Shown one piece after another: positions 24,095 through 33,200 of a DNA stretch of 64,000 nucleotides (position 1 is its first letter; each line of letters opens with the position of its first letter). Both the position numbers and the translations under genes were made by a program. Location: positions 186,001 to 250,000 of the forward strand of contig NZ_REEZ01000003.1 of NCBI RefSeq assembly GCF_003990445.1, written 5' to 3'. The notes beneath the pieces are model-generated. The model worked only from the letters and a program-made list of their open reading frames with translations, was not told the DNA's origin and did no database searches. The stretch is from Pararhodobacter zhoushanensis. GTDB lineage: Bacteria; Pseudomonadota; Alphaproteobacteria; Rhodobacterales; Rhodobacteraceae.

Positions 24095-27010
24095 ATGTGT
24101 GCCGATACCCCCCAGACGTCTGAATACCCTGACTACAAAGACACCCTGTTCCTGCCCGAAACCGAGTTCCCGATGCGCGCGGGTCTGCCTGCGCGCGAGC
24201 CAGAATGGCTGGCCCGCTGGGAGCGGCTGGGCGTCTACGAGCAGCTGCGCGAGAAAGCCAAGGCCACCGCGCGCAAGCCTTTCACGCTGCATGACGGCCC
24301 GCCCTATGCCAACGGCCATCTGCACATCGGCCATGCGCTGAACAAGACGATCAAGGACATCATCGTGCGCTCGCATCAGATGATGGGCTTCGACAGCCGC
24401 TATGTGCCGGGCTGGGATTGCCACGGTCTGCCGATCGAGTGGAAGATCGAGGAACAATACCGCGCCAAAGGGCTGGACAAGGACGACGTGGATATCGTCG
24501 CCTTCCGTCAGGAATGCCGCAAGTTTGCCGAGGGCTGGGTGGATATCCAGCGCGAGGAGTTCAAGCGGCTGGGCGTCACCGGCACGTGGAATGACCCCTA
24601 TCTGACGATGGACTATCATGCCGAGGCGGTGATCGCCGAGGAGTTCATGAAATTCCTGATGAACGGCTCGCTGTATCAGGGCTCAAAGCCCGTGATGTGG
24701 TCGCCGGTCGAGAAAACCGCGCTGGCCGAGGCCGAAGTTGAATACCACGACCACACCAGCCATCAGGTCTGGGTGCGGTTCAAGCCGGTTGACGGCGCTC
24801 TCGACGGGGCGACGGTGGTGATCTGGACCACGACGCCGTGGACTCTGCCGCAGAACCGCGCGGTCGCGTACAATCCGGGCATCGCCTATGGCCTCTACCG
24901 TGTCACCGAAGCCGACGAGAAATCGACGGCGACGGTGGGTGAGACGGTCCTGTTGGCCGATGCGCTGGCCGAGGGCGTCCTGAGCACGGCCAAGGTCACG
25001 GGCTTTGAAAAGCTCCGTGACGTCACGGCCGAAGAACTGGGCGCGCTGGTTCTGGCGCACCCGTTCCGGGGCGTGGAAAATGGCAAGGGCGAGTGGGACT
25101 ATGACGTCCCGATGCTGCCGGGCGACCATGTGACCGAGGATGCGGGGACGGGCTTTGTCCACACCGCCCCCAGCCACGGCGATGACGACTATCAGCTGGG
25201 CGTCAAGTTCAAGCTGCCGATGACCTATAACGTCGAGCCGGATGGCAGCTACCGCGCCGATCTGCCGCTGTTCGCCGGTCAGCACATCATCCTGCCCGAT
25301 GGCAAGGAAGGCCCGGCCAACGTGTCGGTGATCAAGCAGCTGGCGTGGTCGGGCGCGCTCTTGGCCAAGGGCAAGCTCAAGCATTCCTATCCGCACAGCT
25401 GGCGCTCGAAAGCGCCGGTGATCTACCGCAACACGCCGCAATGGTTCGCCGCCATCGACAAGCCGCTCGACGACGGCATGGGCCAGTATGGCGACACGAT
25501 CCGCCAGCGGGCGGTGAAGTCGATCGAGGATCTGGTCAAGTTCACCCCGGTCTCGGGCCGCAACCGCCTGCATTCGATGATGGAGGCGCGGCCCGATTGG
25601 GTGCTGTCGCGGCAGCGCGCCTGGGGCGTGCCGCTGACCTGCTTCGTCAAGAACGGTGCGAAACCGGGCGACGAAGACTTCCTGCTGCGCGACCCTCGCG
25701 TCAACACGCGGATCGTTCTGGCCTTCGAGGCTGAGGGCGCGGATGTCTGGTATGTGCAAGGCTTCAAGGAGAAGATCCTGAAAGACCTGCATAATCCCGA
25801 AGAGTATAGTCAGGTTTTTGACATTCTCGACGTGTGGTTCGACTCTGGTTCGACCCATGCTTTCGTGCTGCGCGACCGCGCGGATGGCGTGCCGGACGGC
25901 ATCGCCGACGTCTATATGGAAGGCACCGACCAGCATCGCGGGTGGTTCCATTCCTCGATGTTGCAGGGCTGCGGTACCAAGGGCCGCGCGCCTTACCGCA
26001 ATGTGGTGACGCATGGGTTTACGCTGGACGAGAAGGGCATGAAGATGTCCAAGTCCATCGGCAACACCATCGTGCCGCAAGAGATCATCGAGCAATACGG
26101 CGCTGACATTCTGCGGTTGTGGGTGGCGCAGGCCGATTACACGGTCGACCAGCGGATCGGCAAAGAGATCCTGAAAGGCACGGCGGACAGCTATCGCCGC
26201 CTGCGCAACACGCTGCGTTTCATGCTGGGCGCGCTGGGCGATTATGCGCCGTCGCAGGCGGTGGCCTATGCCGATATGCCCGAGCTGGAGCAGCTGATGC
26301 TGCACCGGCTGGCGGAACTGGACGCGGTGGTGCGCAAGGGTTATGCGGCCTTCGACTTTCAGGGCGTGTTTCAGGCGCTGTTCACCTTCGCCACGACGGA
26401 TCTGTCGGCCTTCTATTTCGACATCCGCAAGGACGCGCTCTATTGCGACCCGTCCGACAGCACGCTGCGCCGGTCCTGCCTGACCGTCATGGACGCGCTG
26501 TTCCACCGGCTGACGACTTGGCTGGCCCCGATCCTGCCATTCACGATGGAAGACGTCTGGCTGTCGCGCTTCCCCGGCGAGGAAGGGAGCGTGCATTTGC
26601 AGGACTTCCCCGACACGCCGGCCGAGTGGCTGGCACCGGACCTGGCCGCGCGTTCGACCACCGTGCGCGCGGTGCGCCGTGTGGTGACCGGGGCGCTGGA
26701 AGTCGAGCGTCGGGCCAAGACCATCGGCGCAAGCCTTGAGGCCGCGCCGACGGTGTACCTGTCGCCCGAACTGGCGCAGATCGTGACCAACCCGGACACC
26801 TTCGCGACGCTGTGCATCACCTCGGCGCTGACGCTGACCACCGATGCCGCCCCTGAGGGGGCCTTTGCGATGGACGATGTGCCGGGCGTCGGCGTGGTGT
26901 TCCATCATGCCGAGGGGCAGAAATGCCAGCGTTGCTGGAAGATCCTGCCGGATGTGGGCACGCACAAACACCCCGGCACCTGCGCGCGCTGTGACGCCGC
27001 GCTGGGTTGA
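24095..27010 (+). CDS. ileS: isoleucyl-tRNA synthetase
   Basis: Charges tRNA-Ile. The 971-residue class I synthetase has HIGH at residues 77-80 (PYANGHLHIGHAL), the CP1 editing domain in the middle (TTPWTLPQNRAV, DHVTEDAGTGFVHTAPSHG), KMSKS as GMKMSKSIGN near 650, the anticodon-binding domain, and a C-terminal zinc-binding module (CQRCW and CARCD). Complete and standard. The start ATG at 24095 matches the family. A clear intrinsic terminator follows at 27035. Confidence 0.98.
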   Translation: MCADTPQTSEYPDYKDTLFLPETEFPMRAGLPAREPEWLARWERLGVYEQLREKAKATARKPFTLHDGPPYANGHLHIGHALNKTIKDIIVRSHQMMGFDSRYVPGWDCHGLPIEWKIEEQYRAKGLDKDDVDIVAFRQECRKFAEGWVDIQREEFKRLGVTGTWNDPYLTMDYHAEAVIAEEFMKFLMNGSLYQGSKPVMWSPVEKTALAEAEVEYHDHTSHQVWVRFKPVDGALDGATVVIWTTTPWTLPQNRAVAYNPGIAYGLYRVTEADEKSTATVGETVLLADALAEGVLSTAKVTGFEKLRDVTAEELGALVLAHPFRGVENGKGEWDYDVPMLPGDHVTEDAGTGFVHTAPSHGDDDYQLGVKFKLPMTYNVEPDGSYRADLPLFAGQHIILPDGKEGPANVSVIKQLAWSGALLAKGKLKHSYPHSWRSKAPVIYRNTPQWFAAIDKPLDDGMGQYGDTIRQRAVKSIEDLVKFTPVSGRNRLHSMMEARPDWVLSRQRAWGVPLTCFVKNGAKPGDEDFLLRDPRVNTRIVLAFEAEGADVWYVQGFKEKILKDLHNPEEYSQVFDILDVWFDSGSTHAFVLRDRADGVPDGIADVYMEGTDQHRGWFHSSMLQGCGTKGRAPYRNVVTHGFTLDEKGMKMSKSIGNTIVPQEIIEQYGADILRLWVAQADYTVDQRIGKEILKGTADSYRRLRNTLRFMLGALGDYAPSQAVAYADMPELEQLMLHRLAELDAVVRKGYAAFDFQGVFQALFTFATTDLSAFYFDIRKDALYCDPSDSTLRRSCLTVMDALFHRLTTWLAPILPFTMEDVWLSRFPGEEGSVHLQDFPDTPAEWLAPDLAARSTTVRAVRRVVTGALEVERRAKTIGASLEAAPTVYLSPELAQIVTNPDTFATLCITSALTLTTDAAPEGAFAMDDVPGVGVVFHHAEGQKCQRCWKILPDVGTHKHPGTCARCDAALG

Positions 27011-27034
27011 ACGGGCGCTGATTGGGGATAGGAT

Positions 27035-27064
27035 GGGGCGGGGTTATTCCCGCCCCTTTCCTTT
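27035..27064 (+). terminator. intrinsic terminator of ileS
   Basis: A perfect 8-bp GC stem (27035-27042 with 27049-27056), 6-base loop, then TTTCCTTT. It begins 25 bases after the ileS stop and ends just before the ogt start. Confidence 0.75.
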
Positions 27065-27067
27065 GTG

Positions 27068-27529
27068 ATGCCCATGCCCCGCCTGACCATCGACACCCCC
27101 ACCGGCCCTTTCACGCTGATCGAGCGCGACGGCGCGATCACGGCGGCGCATTGGGGGGAGGATGACGGCGACGACGAGACGCCGTTGCTGGCCATGGCGG
27201 CGGCGCAGGTGGCCGAGTATTTCGCCGGGACGCGGCGGGTGTTTGACCTGCCGCTGCGGATCGAGGCGAGTGCGGCGCAGCAGGCGGCCTGTGCGGCGAT
27301 GGCGGCGATTCCGATGGGCGAGACGCAGACCTATGGCGAGATCGCGCGGGATCTGAAGGTCAGCGCGCAGGCGATGGGGCAGCTGTGCGGGCACAACCCG
27401 ATCCCGCTGATCGTGCCCTGTCACCGGGTGCTCGGGGCCAGCGGGCTGGGCGGGTTTTCCGCGCCCGAAGGGGTTGAGACAAAGGTCTGGCTGCTGAAAC
27501 ACGAACGCGCGGGCGGGTTGCTGATCTAG
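27068..27529 (+). CDS. ogt: methylated-DNA--[protein]-cysteine S-methyltransferase
   Basis: Suicide repair protein that transfers alkyl groups from O6-alkylguanine to its own cysteine. The active site is the classic IVPCHRV, followed by LGGFSAPEGVETKVWLL. Length is 153 residues, with a short N-terminal domain (TPTGPFTLIERDG). Starts GTG 27065, ATG 27068 and ATG 27074 are all open; the ATG at 27068 is given. It is convergent with the LysR gene, the two stops sharing CTAG at 27526-27529. Confidence 0.93.
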   Translation: MPMPRLTIDTPTGPFTLIERDGAITAAHWGEDDGDDETPLLAMAAAQVAEYFAGTRRVFDLPLRIEASAAQQAACAAMAAIPMGETQTYGEIARDLKVSAQAMGQLCGHNPIPLIVPCHRVLGASGLGGFSAPEGVETKVWLLKHERAGGLLI

Positions 27530-28389
27530 GCGCGCGCGGCCTCGACCAGCCAGTCGCGGAACTGCCGGGCCGGGCGCGAGGGGTTGGGGCGCAGTAGCGC
27601 GACATACTCCATGCCGGTGGGCAGGAACCCGTAGGGGGCGATCAGCCGTCCGGCGGCCAGTTCGTTGCGGATCAGGGCTTCGGGCAAGACGGCAGCGCCA
27701 AGGCCCGAGAGCGCGGCTTCAATCTTGTAGTGAAAATGCTCGAACACGGTATCCTTGGCCGGGGCCAGCCGGTGGCCCGCGACATGCGCCCAATCCTCCC
27801 ACGTGCCGACGCGCGAGCTGCTGGACAGGCGCGGGACATGGGCGAAGTCGGGCGTGACCTGCGCAGCAAGGGCGGGGGCCACAACCGGACCGGTCAGGTC
27901 GGCAAAAAGCGGTGTCACGGCATAGCCCGCCGGCCACGCGCCGGTGCCAACCCTGATCGCCACATCCGGCCCCGAGGCTGAGGTATCCACCGGTGCGTGG
28001 TCCGAGGTCAGGCGCACGCGCAGCTGCGGGTGCAGCGCTTGAAAGCCGTGCAGCCGGGGGATCAGCCAGCGCATCGCGAAGGTGGCGAGGCTGGAGACAT
28101 CGACGCTGTCGGCGGTGCGGGGCAGGGCGCGCAGGGCGTCCTCGAGCGCGTCAAAGCCGCGCGCAAGGGCGGGGAGCAGGAGCAGCCCGGTAGCGGAGGG
28201 GCGGGTGGCGCTGCGCGGGCCCGTCGTGAGCGTGACGCCGAGCAGATCCTCCAGCTGGCGGATCTGGCGCGAGACGGCGGAGTGGGTGACACCCAGCGAG
28301 GCGGCGGCGGCAGACATTGAGCCGAGCCTGCCGAAGGCCTCGAAAGCGCGCAGGGCGGTGAGCGGCAGGGTGCGGCGGTCTATGTTCAT
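27526..28389 (-). CDS. LysR family transcriptional regulator, GcvA-like
   Basis: A 287-residue LysR-type regulator. The N-terminal HTH is in LPLTALRAFEAFGRLGSMSAAA and HSAVSRQIRQLEDLLG; the rest is the periplasmic-binding-like effector domain. The N-terminus follows the GcvA-subgroup pattern. It is divergent from an EamA transporter gene 93 bases away, a common arrangement in which the regulator controls the exporter; that is inferred from position. The ATG at 28389 is preferred over a GTG at 28398. Confidence 0.9.
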   Translation of the reverse strand: MNIDRRTLPLTALRAFEAFGRLGSMSAAAASLGVTHSAVSRQIRQLEDLLGVTLTTGPRSATRPSATGLLLLPALARGFDALEDALRALPRTADSVDVSSLATFAMRWLIPRLHGFQALHPQLRVRLTSDHAPVDTSASGPDVAIRVGTGAWPAGYAVTPLFADLTGPVVAPALAAQVTPDFAHVPRLSSSSRVGTWEDWAHVAGHRLAPAKDTVFEHFHYKIEAALSGLGAAVLPEALIRNELAAGRLIAPYGFLPTGMEYVALLRPNPSRPARQFRDWLVEAARA

Positions 28390-28482
28390 CAGGCTCACAA
28401 AGCGGCGAGAATTTCTGTTTTGATTATCTTAGGCGCTCGTGATTTCTGGTCCACAGATTTACCGCCGTGAAAGGCCTGTCCG

Positions 28483-29319
28483 ATGACCCTTGGTGTGTTT
28501 CTGGCCGTCCTGTGCGCTGCCCTGCTGCATGCCGGGTGGAACGCGATCATCAAGACCGGGCTGAGCAAGCAGACGTCTATGTTCCTGCTGTCGACCGGGC
28601 AGGCGGTGATCGGGCTGGTCGTGGCGCTTTGTCTGCCGCTGCCTGCGCCCGAGGCCTGGCCGTGGCTGCTGGCCTCGGGGGTGGTGCATATGTGCTACCA
28701 GCTGTTCCTTGCCTATGCGTATGAGCAGGGCGATCTGAGCCGGGTCTACCCCATCGCGCGCGGGGCGGCGCCGATGCTGGTGCTGGTGGTCAGCCTGCTG
28801 TTTTTGTCGGACGACCTGGAAGCGGGGGCGCTGTGGGGCATCGCGGTGCTGGGCTGCGGTATCGCGTTGATGGCGCGGGGTGTGCTGACCTCGGGCGAGT
28901 CGCGGCGGTTGTTGCCCTTCGCCTTCGGCTCGGCACTGGCGACGGCGGGCTATACGCTGACGGATGGTCTGGGCGCGCGGGTCTCGGGCGAGCCGGTGGC
29001 CTATGTCGGCTGGCTGATGGTGGTGGCGGCGGTGTTTTACACGCCTGCCGTGATTGCGCTGCGCGGGCGGGCAGTGCTGCGCACGGATGCGCGCGGCTGG
29101 GCACTGGGGATGGTGGCCGCTGCGGCCTCGTTCGGGGCCTATGCGATTGCGGTCTGGGCGATGACCAAGGCCCCCATCGCGCTGGTCGGCGCGCTGCGTG
29201 AGACCTCGATCCTGTTCGCGGTGCTGATCGGCTGGTGGTTCTTTGGCGACCGGATGGACCGGGGCAAGGTGCTGGCGGCGGTGCTGATCGTGGCGGGCGT
29301 GGTGCTGACGCGGCTCTAG
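28483..29319 (+). CDS. DMT superfamily (EamA) transporter
   Basis: A 278-residue inner-membrane transporter with ten predicted helices in two EamA repeats. Marks include HAGWNAIIKTGLS at the start of repeat one, YPIARGAAPMLV, and ALRETSILFAVLIGWWFFGD at the end of repeat two. The substrate is unknown; many relatives export amino acids or other small metabolites. Divergent from the LysR gene. It is convergent with pcs, with stops sharing CTAG (29316-29319). Confidence 0.88.
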   Translation: MTLGVFLAVLCAALLHAGWNAIIKTGLSKQTSMFLLSTGQAVIGLVVALCLPLPAPEAWPWLLASGVVHMCYQLFLAYAYEQGDLSRVYPIARGAAPMLVLVVSLLFLSDDLEAGALWGIAVLGCGIALMARGVLTSGESRRLLPFAFGSALATAGYTLTDGLGARVSGEPVAYVGWLMVVAAVFYTPAVIALRGRAVLRTDARGWALGMVAAAASFGAYAIAVWAMTKAPIALVGALRETSILFAVLIGWWFFGDRMDRGKVLAAVLIVAGVVLTRL

Positions 29320-30011
29320 AGCCGCTCGCGGTAGAGCACCTGCTGCACGCAACCGGCGCAAAGCAGGTAGACGCTGGTGATGATGAGGCCCCAGGTGACC
29401 AGCATCGGCTGCGCGAAATCGGCCCAGGCGGCCATGGTCGCCAAAGCGACCCAGGCCAGCGCCATCGGCAGGGTGATCGCCCGCCAGCGCTGGGTGCGCA
29501 CCGGGTGCACGAATTTGAGGCGCAGGAACATGGTGACCGACAGCACGAAGACCAGCCCCAGAATGACCCAGAAATCCGGGCGTATGGCAAAGACCACCAC
29601 CGCGACCATGTTCCAGCAGCCCGGAAAGCCCGAGAACGAGGCATCGGCGGTCTTCATCCGCGTATCGGCGAAATAGAGCACCGAGGCGAAGGTGATGACG
29701 ATGATCGCGATCCAGCCGGTCCAGCCGGGCAGCAGCCCCGAGTTGAACAGCGCGAAGGCCGGGATGAACACATAGGTCAGGTAGTCGATGATCAGATCGA
29801 GCAGCACGCCGTCGATGATCGGCGCCTTGGTCTTGACGTCATACTTGCGCGCCATCGGTCCGTCGACACCATCGACGATCAGCGCGACGACCAGCCACAG
29901 GAACATCAGCGACCATTGCGAGTCGACGGCGGCGAGCATGGCCAGCATGGCAAACACCGCCCCGGTGGCGGTGAACATGTGTACGAAATAGGCGCGAAAG
30001 GTTTCGATCAT
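29316..30011 (-). CDS. pcs: phosphatidylcholine synthase
   Basis: Condenses CDP-diacylglycerol directly with choline to give phosphatidylcholine in the inner membrane, a pathway typical of alphaproteobacteria with host or marine habits. The CDP-alcohol motif is present in the Pcs-specific spacing D-G-x2-A-R-x12-G-x3-D-x3-D, starting DGVDGPMARKYD. About eight helices are predicted. Length is 231 residues from the ATG at 30011, preceded by AAGGGC; 12 further codons upstream are open but lack hydrophobic character of the family. Confidence 0.93.
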   Translation of the reverse strand: MIETFRAYFVHMFTATGAVFAMLAMLAAVDSQWSLMFLWLVVALIVDGVDGPMARKYDVKTKAPIIDGVLLDLIIDYLTYVFIPAFALFNSGLLPGWTGWIAIIVITFASVLYFADTRMKTADASFSGFPGCWNMVAVVVFAIRPDFWVILGLVFVLSVTMFLRLKFVHPVRTQRWRAITLPMALAWVALATMAAWADFAQPMLVTWGLIITSVYLLCAGCVQQVLYRERL

Positions 30012-30119
30012 GCCCTTCTGTCTGACCCGTTTGCCGCGCCGAAGCAACCCGTTGTGTGCGGCGGATGGGTACTCGTGATCCTTGCGCGCGGGGGATGATT
30101 GTGCCGCGTGCAGGGTGGC

Positions 30120-30350
30120 TTACAGCGTTAGCGCACCCATGACGCCATGCACGCCGGGGTCGCCCTGCGGGGATTGGCCGCCCGAGAGATTGACGCTGAC
30201 CGGGCCGGGCAATGTGTCGCCGGTAATGATCAACGCGCTGGGGACCGGGCGCAGCGGGGTCTGCGGGGGCGCGGCGTTTCCCGCGACAGCGGTCAGCGCG
30301 TGCAGGCCGAAGGCAACGGCAAGGCGCAGGGCGGTTTGGGGGGTATTCAT
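30120..30350 (-). CDS. 76-residue exported small protein
   Basis: A small protein of unknown function with a signal-peptide-like start (hydrophobic LAVAFGLHALTAVAG, then NAAP). The mature part is about 50 residues, rich in Pro, Gly and Leu. It is the third of three very small minus-strand ORFs running in series (30629 to 30120). An AGG about 10 bases upstream is a weak ribosome site. I do not recognise the family; codon use is like the neighbours. Confidence 0.5.
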   Translation of the reverse strand: MNTPQTALRLAVAFGLHALTAVAGNAAPPQTPLRPVPSALIITGDTLPGPVSVNLSGGQSPQGDPGVHGVMGALTL

Positions 30351-30367
30351 GGACGAAAAACCTGAGG

Positions 30368-30448
30368 TCAGCGGGGCGTGGGCAGCGGCAGCGGGCGCGG
30401 TGCGTGCAGCTTGGGTTTGGGCGAGAAGATCGTGAAACGCTTGGTCAT
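30368..30448 (-). CDS. 26-residue basic proline-rich peptide
   Basis: An ORF of 26 codons encoding a peptide that begins MTKRFTIFSPKPKL and ends PLPTPR; it is strongly basic with alternating prolines. Translation is suggested by the upstream context CGGAGCCCGCC before the ATG, almost the same as that before the 55-residue ORF upstream (CGGAGCCCGTC). It is flanked on both sides by small exported-protein ORFs on the same strand. Too short for a homology call. Confidence 0.4.
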   Translation of the reverse strand: MTKRFTIFSPKPKLHAPRPLPLPTPR

Positions 30449-30461
30449 GGCGGGCTCCGGG

Positions 30462-30629
30462 TCAGCGGCGGATGGTGCGGACCGAGCCGTCACCGAGGAC
30501 GACAGGCGGGCTGGGCTGAGCACCGTGGCCGGGGGCGCGGACATAGGGCGACGAGGCGTCCATCTCGGCATGTGCGGTGGTGACCGACAAGACGGTCGCG
30601 GCGATCAGGGTCAGGGCGAGGGTTTTCAT
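30462..30629 (-). CDS. 55-residue exported small protein
   Basis: Starts with a good signal peptide (MKTLALTLIAATVLSVTTAHA, cleavage after AHA), leaving a mature peptide of about 34 residues with PSPPVVLGDGSVRTIRR near its end. The ATG at 30629 has CGGAG seven bases upstream. It is first of the three-ORF small-protein run on the minus strand, downstream of xerC by about 100 bases. Function unknown. Confidence 0.55.
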   Translation of the reverse strand: MKTLALTLIAATVLSVTTAHAEMDASSPYVRAPGHGAQPSPPVVLGDGSVRTIRR

Positions 30630-30731
30630 CGACGGGCTCCGGTTCAAGGAAGGATACCGGTACGTCGCAGGGGCCGCGCAAAGGGTTCAAAGTTTCTTGC
30701 GGGCGATGTTTGGGCCGTTGGTCGCGCTGGC

Positions 30732-31694
30732 TTAGCCTGCCGATTTCGCGCGCGGATGCGCGGCGCGGTAAGCCTCCATCAGGCGGGCGGTATCGACGCC
30801 GGTGTAGACCTGCGTAGTAGACAGGTTGGCGTGGCCGAGCAGTTCCTGAATGGCGCGCAGATCACCGCCCGCCGACAGCAGATGCGTCGCGAACGAGTGG
30901 CGCAGCGCGTGAGGCGTGGCGCTGGCGGGCAGGCCAAGGCGCAGGCGCACGCTCTCCATCGCGCGGGCGATCAGGCGCGGGTTCAGCGGGCCGCCCCGTA
31001 TGCCGCGAAAGAGCGGGCTTTGCGGCGCGATGTCCCAAGGGCACAGGCGCTGATAGGCGGCGACAGCCTCGGCGGTGGCGGGAAGGACGGGGACCATGCG
31101 CTCTTTGCCGCCTTTGCCAAGGATGGTCAGGCTGCCACCCGGCGTGGCGATGCGGGCGGCATCACGACCGGTGAGACCCAGCGCCTCGGAAATCCGCAGG
31201 CCGCAGCCGTAGAGCAGCGAGACGACAGCGGCATCGCGGGCGCGGACCCAGGCTTCGGCCTTTTCGTCGCTGATCGTCTCGGTGACGGCGCGGGCGGCGT
31301 CTTCATCCAGCGGGCGGGGCAACGGGCGTTGGTGGCGCGGGGCACGGGCGCTGAGGACGGCGGTGGCGTCGAAACCGGCTTCACGGTCGGCCAGCCAGCG
31401 CGCGAAGCCTTTGAGCGCGGACAGGGCGCGGGCGAGGGTGCGCGCGCCGCGCCCCTCGGCGCGGGCGTGGGCCATCCAAGCGCGCAGATCGCGGGTTTCC
31501 ACCGCGCGCAACTGGTCCAGACCGGCAGCGCCGCCGTGGTGACGGGCAAGAAAATCGAGAAATTCGGTGACGTCGGCGCGGTAGGCGTTAACCGTGTGGT
31601 CCGAGGCGTCGTTCAGCGCGCCCAGGTGCGACAGCCACTGCGAAAGCGCGTCGCGCAAAGCCGGAGAAATGGCGCTGGGCGCGCCCTTGGTCAC
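30732..31694 (-). CDS. xerC: tyrosine recombinase XerC
   Basis: Resolves chromosome dimers with XerD at dif. The 320-residue protein has an N-terminal SAM-like DNA-binding domain (about 10-105) and the catalytic domain with all six residues visible: R167 in GLRISE, K194 in GKGGKER, H262 and R265 in HALRHSFATHLL, H288 in LGHANLSTTQ and the nucleophile Y297. Its start is coupled by ATGA to the DUF484 gene (31691-31694), a conserved pairing also known in gammaproteobacteria. It is a housekeeping recombinase, not a mobile-element integrase. Confidence 0.95.
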   Translation of the reverse strand: MTKGAPSAISPALRDALSQWLSHLGALNDASDHTVNAYRADVTEFLDFLARHHGGAAGLDQLRAVETRDLRAWMAHARAEGRGARTLARALSALKGFARWLADREAGFDATAVLSARAPRHQRPLPRPLDEDAARAVTETISDEKAEAWVRARDAAVVSLLYGCGLRISEALGLTGRDAARIATPGGSLTILGKGGKERMVPVLPATAEAVAAYQRLCPWDIAPQSPLFRGIRGGPLNPRLIARAMESVRLRLGLPASATPHALRHSFATHLLSAGGDLRAIQELLGHANLSTTQVYTGVDTARLMEAYRAAHPRAKSAG

Positions 31695-32407
31695 GACAGC
31701 CAGCGCCGGAGCACGCGCTCGAAACTGCCGGTGAAGAAGCTGAGCAGGTCGGTGCCCTGACCGGGCTTGAAGCGGTGCGGGTCTTCGGAGCCCATCGCCA
31801 GCATGCCGGGCAGACGGCCCTTGCCCAGATCGAGGCGCATCAGCGCCTCAGACCGCAGATCGGCGGCCACTTCACCATAAGGCCCCGCCGAGGGCGGCAC
31901 GCCCTGACGCAGCACGATGGGGCGCGCGGGCGCGGGACGCCCGGCGCTCATGTAGGTTTCGACGTAGCCGGGTTTCTTGACGCGAAGGATCGCGTCCAGC
32001 TTGCCCAGACCATTGGACGGCTCGGGGCTTTCGAGCACCAGACGCACGGCATCGACGCCAAGGATCTCGCTTACCGCGCCACCCAGATCGAGCACGAAAG
32101 TCTCGAAGCGTTCGGCATCCAGCAGGCGCAGCAGCGCGCGGTGGATCTGGTTGGTGGAGGAGAGGTTCTCATAGGCGGCGGCGATGACGGCGCGGTGGGT
32201 GTCTTCCAGCCGGTCCAGCCGGGACTCCAACCGCTCCATCGCCATGCCGCGCAGATCGACGACATTGCCGCCCATCGCGCGTTCAGAGGTCAGCACAAGG
32301 GCGCGCATCAGATCGGGGTCATCCAGCACAAGGCCGGGATCGGCGAGCACGCGTGCCCGCCATTCATCCTGCGTTCGGACGTCTTGTGCCGGTCCCGTCG
32401 CTGCCAT
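31691..32407 (-). CDS. DUF484 family protein
   Basis: A 238-residue protein of the DUF484 family (GAF-like fold). Features are LADPGLVLDDPDLMRALV at the start, a helical linker near 45-75 (ERLESRLDRLEDTHRAVI), and a C-terminal GAF-like part ending GRLPGMLAMGSEDPHRFKPG. It always tends to precede xerC, here with an ATGA overlap, so a role near recombination or cell division is suspected but not shown. The fsa gene lies 42 bases upstream on the same strand. Confidence 0.88.
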   Translation of the reverse strand: MAATGPAQDVRTQDEWRARVLADPGLVLDDPDLMRALVLTSERAMGGNVVDLRGMAMERLESRLDRLEDTHRAVIAAAYENLSSTNQIHRALLRLLDAERFETFVLDLGGAVSEILGVDAVRLVLESPEPSNGLGKLDAILRVKKPGYVETYMSAGRPAPARPIVLRQGVPPSAGPYGEVAADLRSEALMRLDLGKGRLPGMLAMGSEDPHRFKPGQGTDLLSFFTGSFERVLRRWLS

Positions 32408-32449
32408 GTCTGCCCCGATCTTGTGCCTTCGCCCTGACCCTACACCAGA

Positions 32450-33103
32450 TCAGACGATTTTCTGACCGGTTTTTTCCCAGTCCTTCATGAACTGTGCCAG
32501 ACCTGCATCGGTCAGCGGGTGCTGCGCCAGCTTGCGGATCACTTCCGGCGGGGCGGTCATCACATCGGCGCCAACCAGCGCGCATTGGGTGACATGGTTC
32601 ACCGTGCGGATCGAGGCGGCGAGGATCTGCGTCTCGAACCCGTAGTTGTCATAGATCTGGCGGATGTCCGCGATCAGGTCCATGCCGTCAAAGTTGATGT
32701 CGTCCAGACGGCCGATGAAGGGCGAGATGAACGTGGCACCGGCTTTGGCGGCAAGCAGGGCCTGATTGGCGCTGAAGCACAGGGTGACGTTGACCATGTG
32801 GCCTTCGCCGGTCAGCACTTTGCAGGCCTTCAGGCCGTCCCAGGTCAGCGGCAGCTTGATGGTGATGTTCGGCGCGATCTCGGCCAGGCGTTTGCCTTCG
32901 GCGATCATCGCGCTGGATTCCAGCGCCACGACTTCGGCGGAAACCGGGCCGTCAACGATCGAGCAGATCTCTTTGGTGACGTCGATGATGTCACGGCCCG
33001 ATTTCAGGATGATCGAGGGATTCGTGGTGACGCCATCGACCATGCCGAGGTCATTCAGCTCACGGATGGCCGCTACATCGGCGGTATCGACAAAGAATTT
33101 CAT
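32450..33103 (-). CDS. fsa: fructose-6-phosphate aldolase / transaldolase-like
   Basis: A 217-residue class I aldolase of the small transaldolase group, which cleaves or forms fructose 6-phosphate, or acts as transaldolase. The N-terminus [23 protein letters not shown] (26-32) and the Schiff-base lysine K83 in IKLPLTWDG are all present; the length fits TalC/MipB-like enzymes. Sequence alone does not separate aldolase from transaldolase activity. It is divergent from priA across 97 bases and followed by the DUF484 gene. Confidence 0.92.
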   Translation of the reverse strand: MKFFVDTADVAAIRELNDLGMVDGVTTNPSIILKSGRDIIDVTKEICSIVDGPVSAEVVALESSAMIAEGKRLAEIAPNITIKLPLTWDGLKACKVLTGEGHMVNVTLCFSANQALLAAKAGATFISPFIGRLDDINFDGMDLIADIRQIYDNYGFETQILAASIRTVNHVTQCALVGADVMTAPPEVIRKLAQHPLTDAGLAQFMKDWEKTGQKIV

Positions 33104-33200
33104 CGCGCTCTATTTCCTCTGAAAGAAGGGGGGCGGTTGCGGAAGAGGTTCGGGGGCGTCATATCCTATCGCACCCCCGCCTGAAAGGTCTTTTGCCCCC

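Noticed and set aside
24683-26971. A 762-codon open frame on the strand opposite ileS, and similar long antisense frames opposite priA (33159-35384), the GTA genes (60691-62982), uvrC (6509-8209) and the OmpA-like gene (1004-2563).
   Set aside because: In DNA this GC-rich, stop codons are rare in the frame opposite a real gene. The antisense products are Arg/His-rich without any domain, and the sense genes are clear.
30732-31694. xerC as integrase of a genomic island.
   Set aside because: Length, motifs and coupling to the DUF484 gene are those of the housekeeping XerC, and no attachment repeats or cargo were seen.
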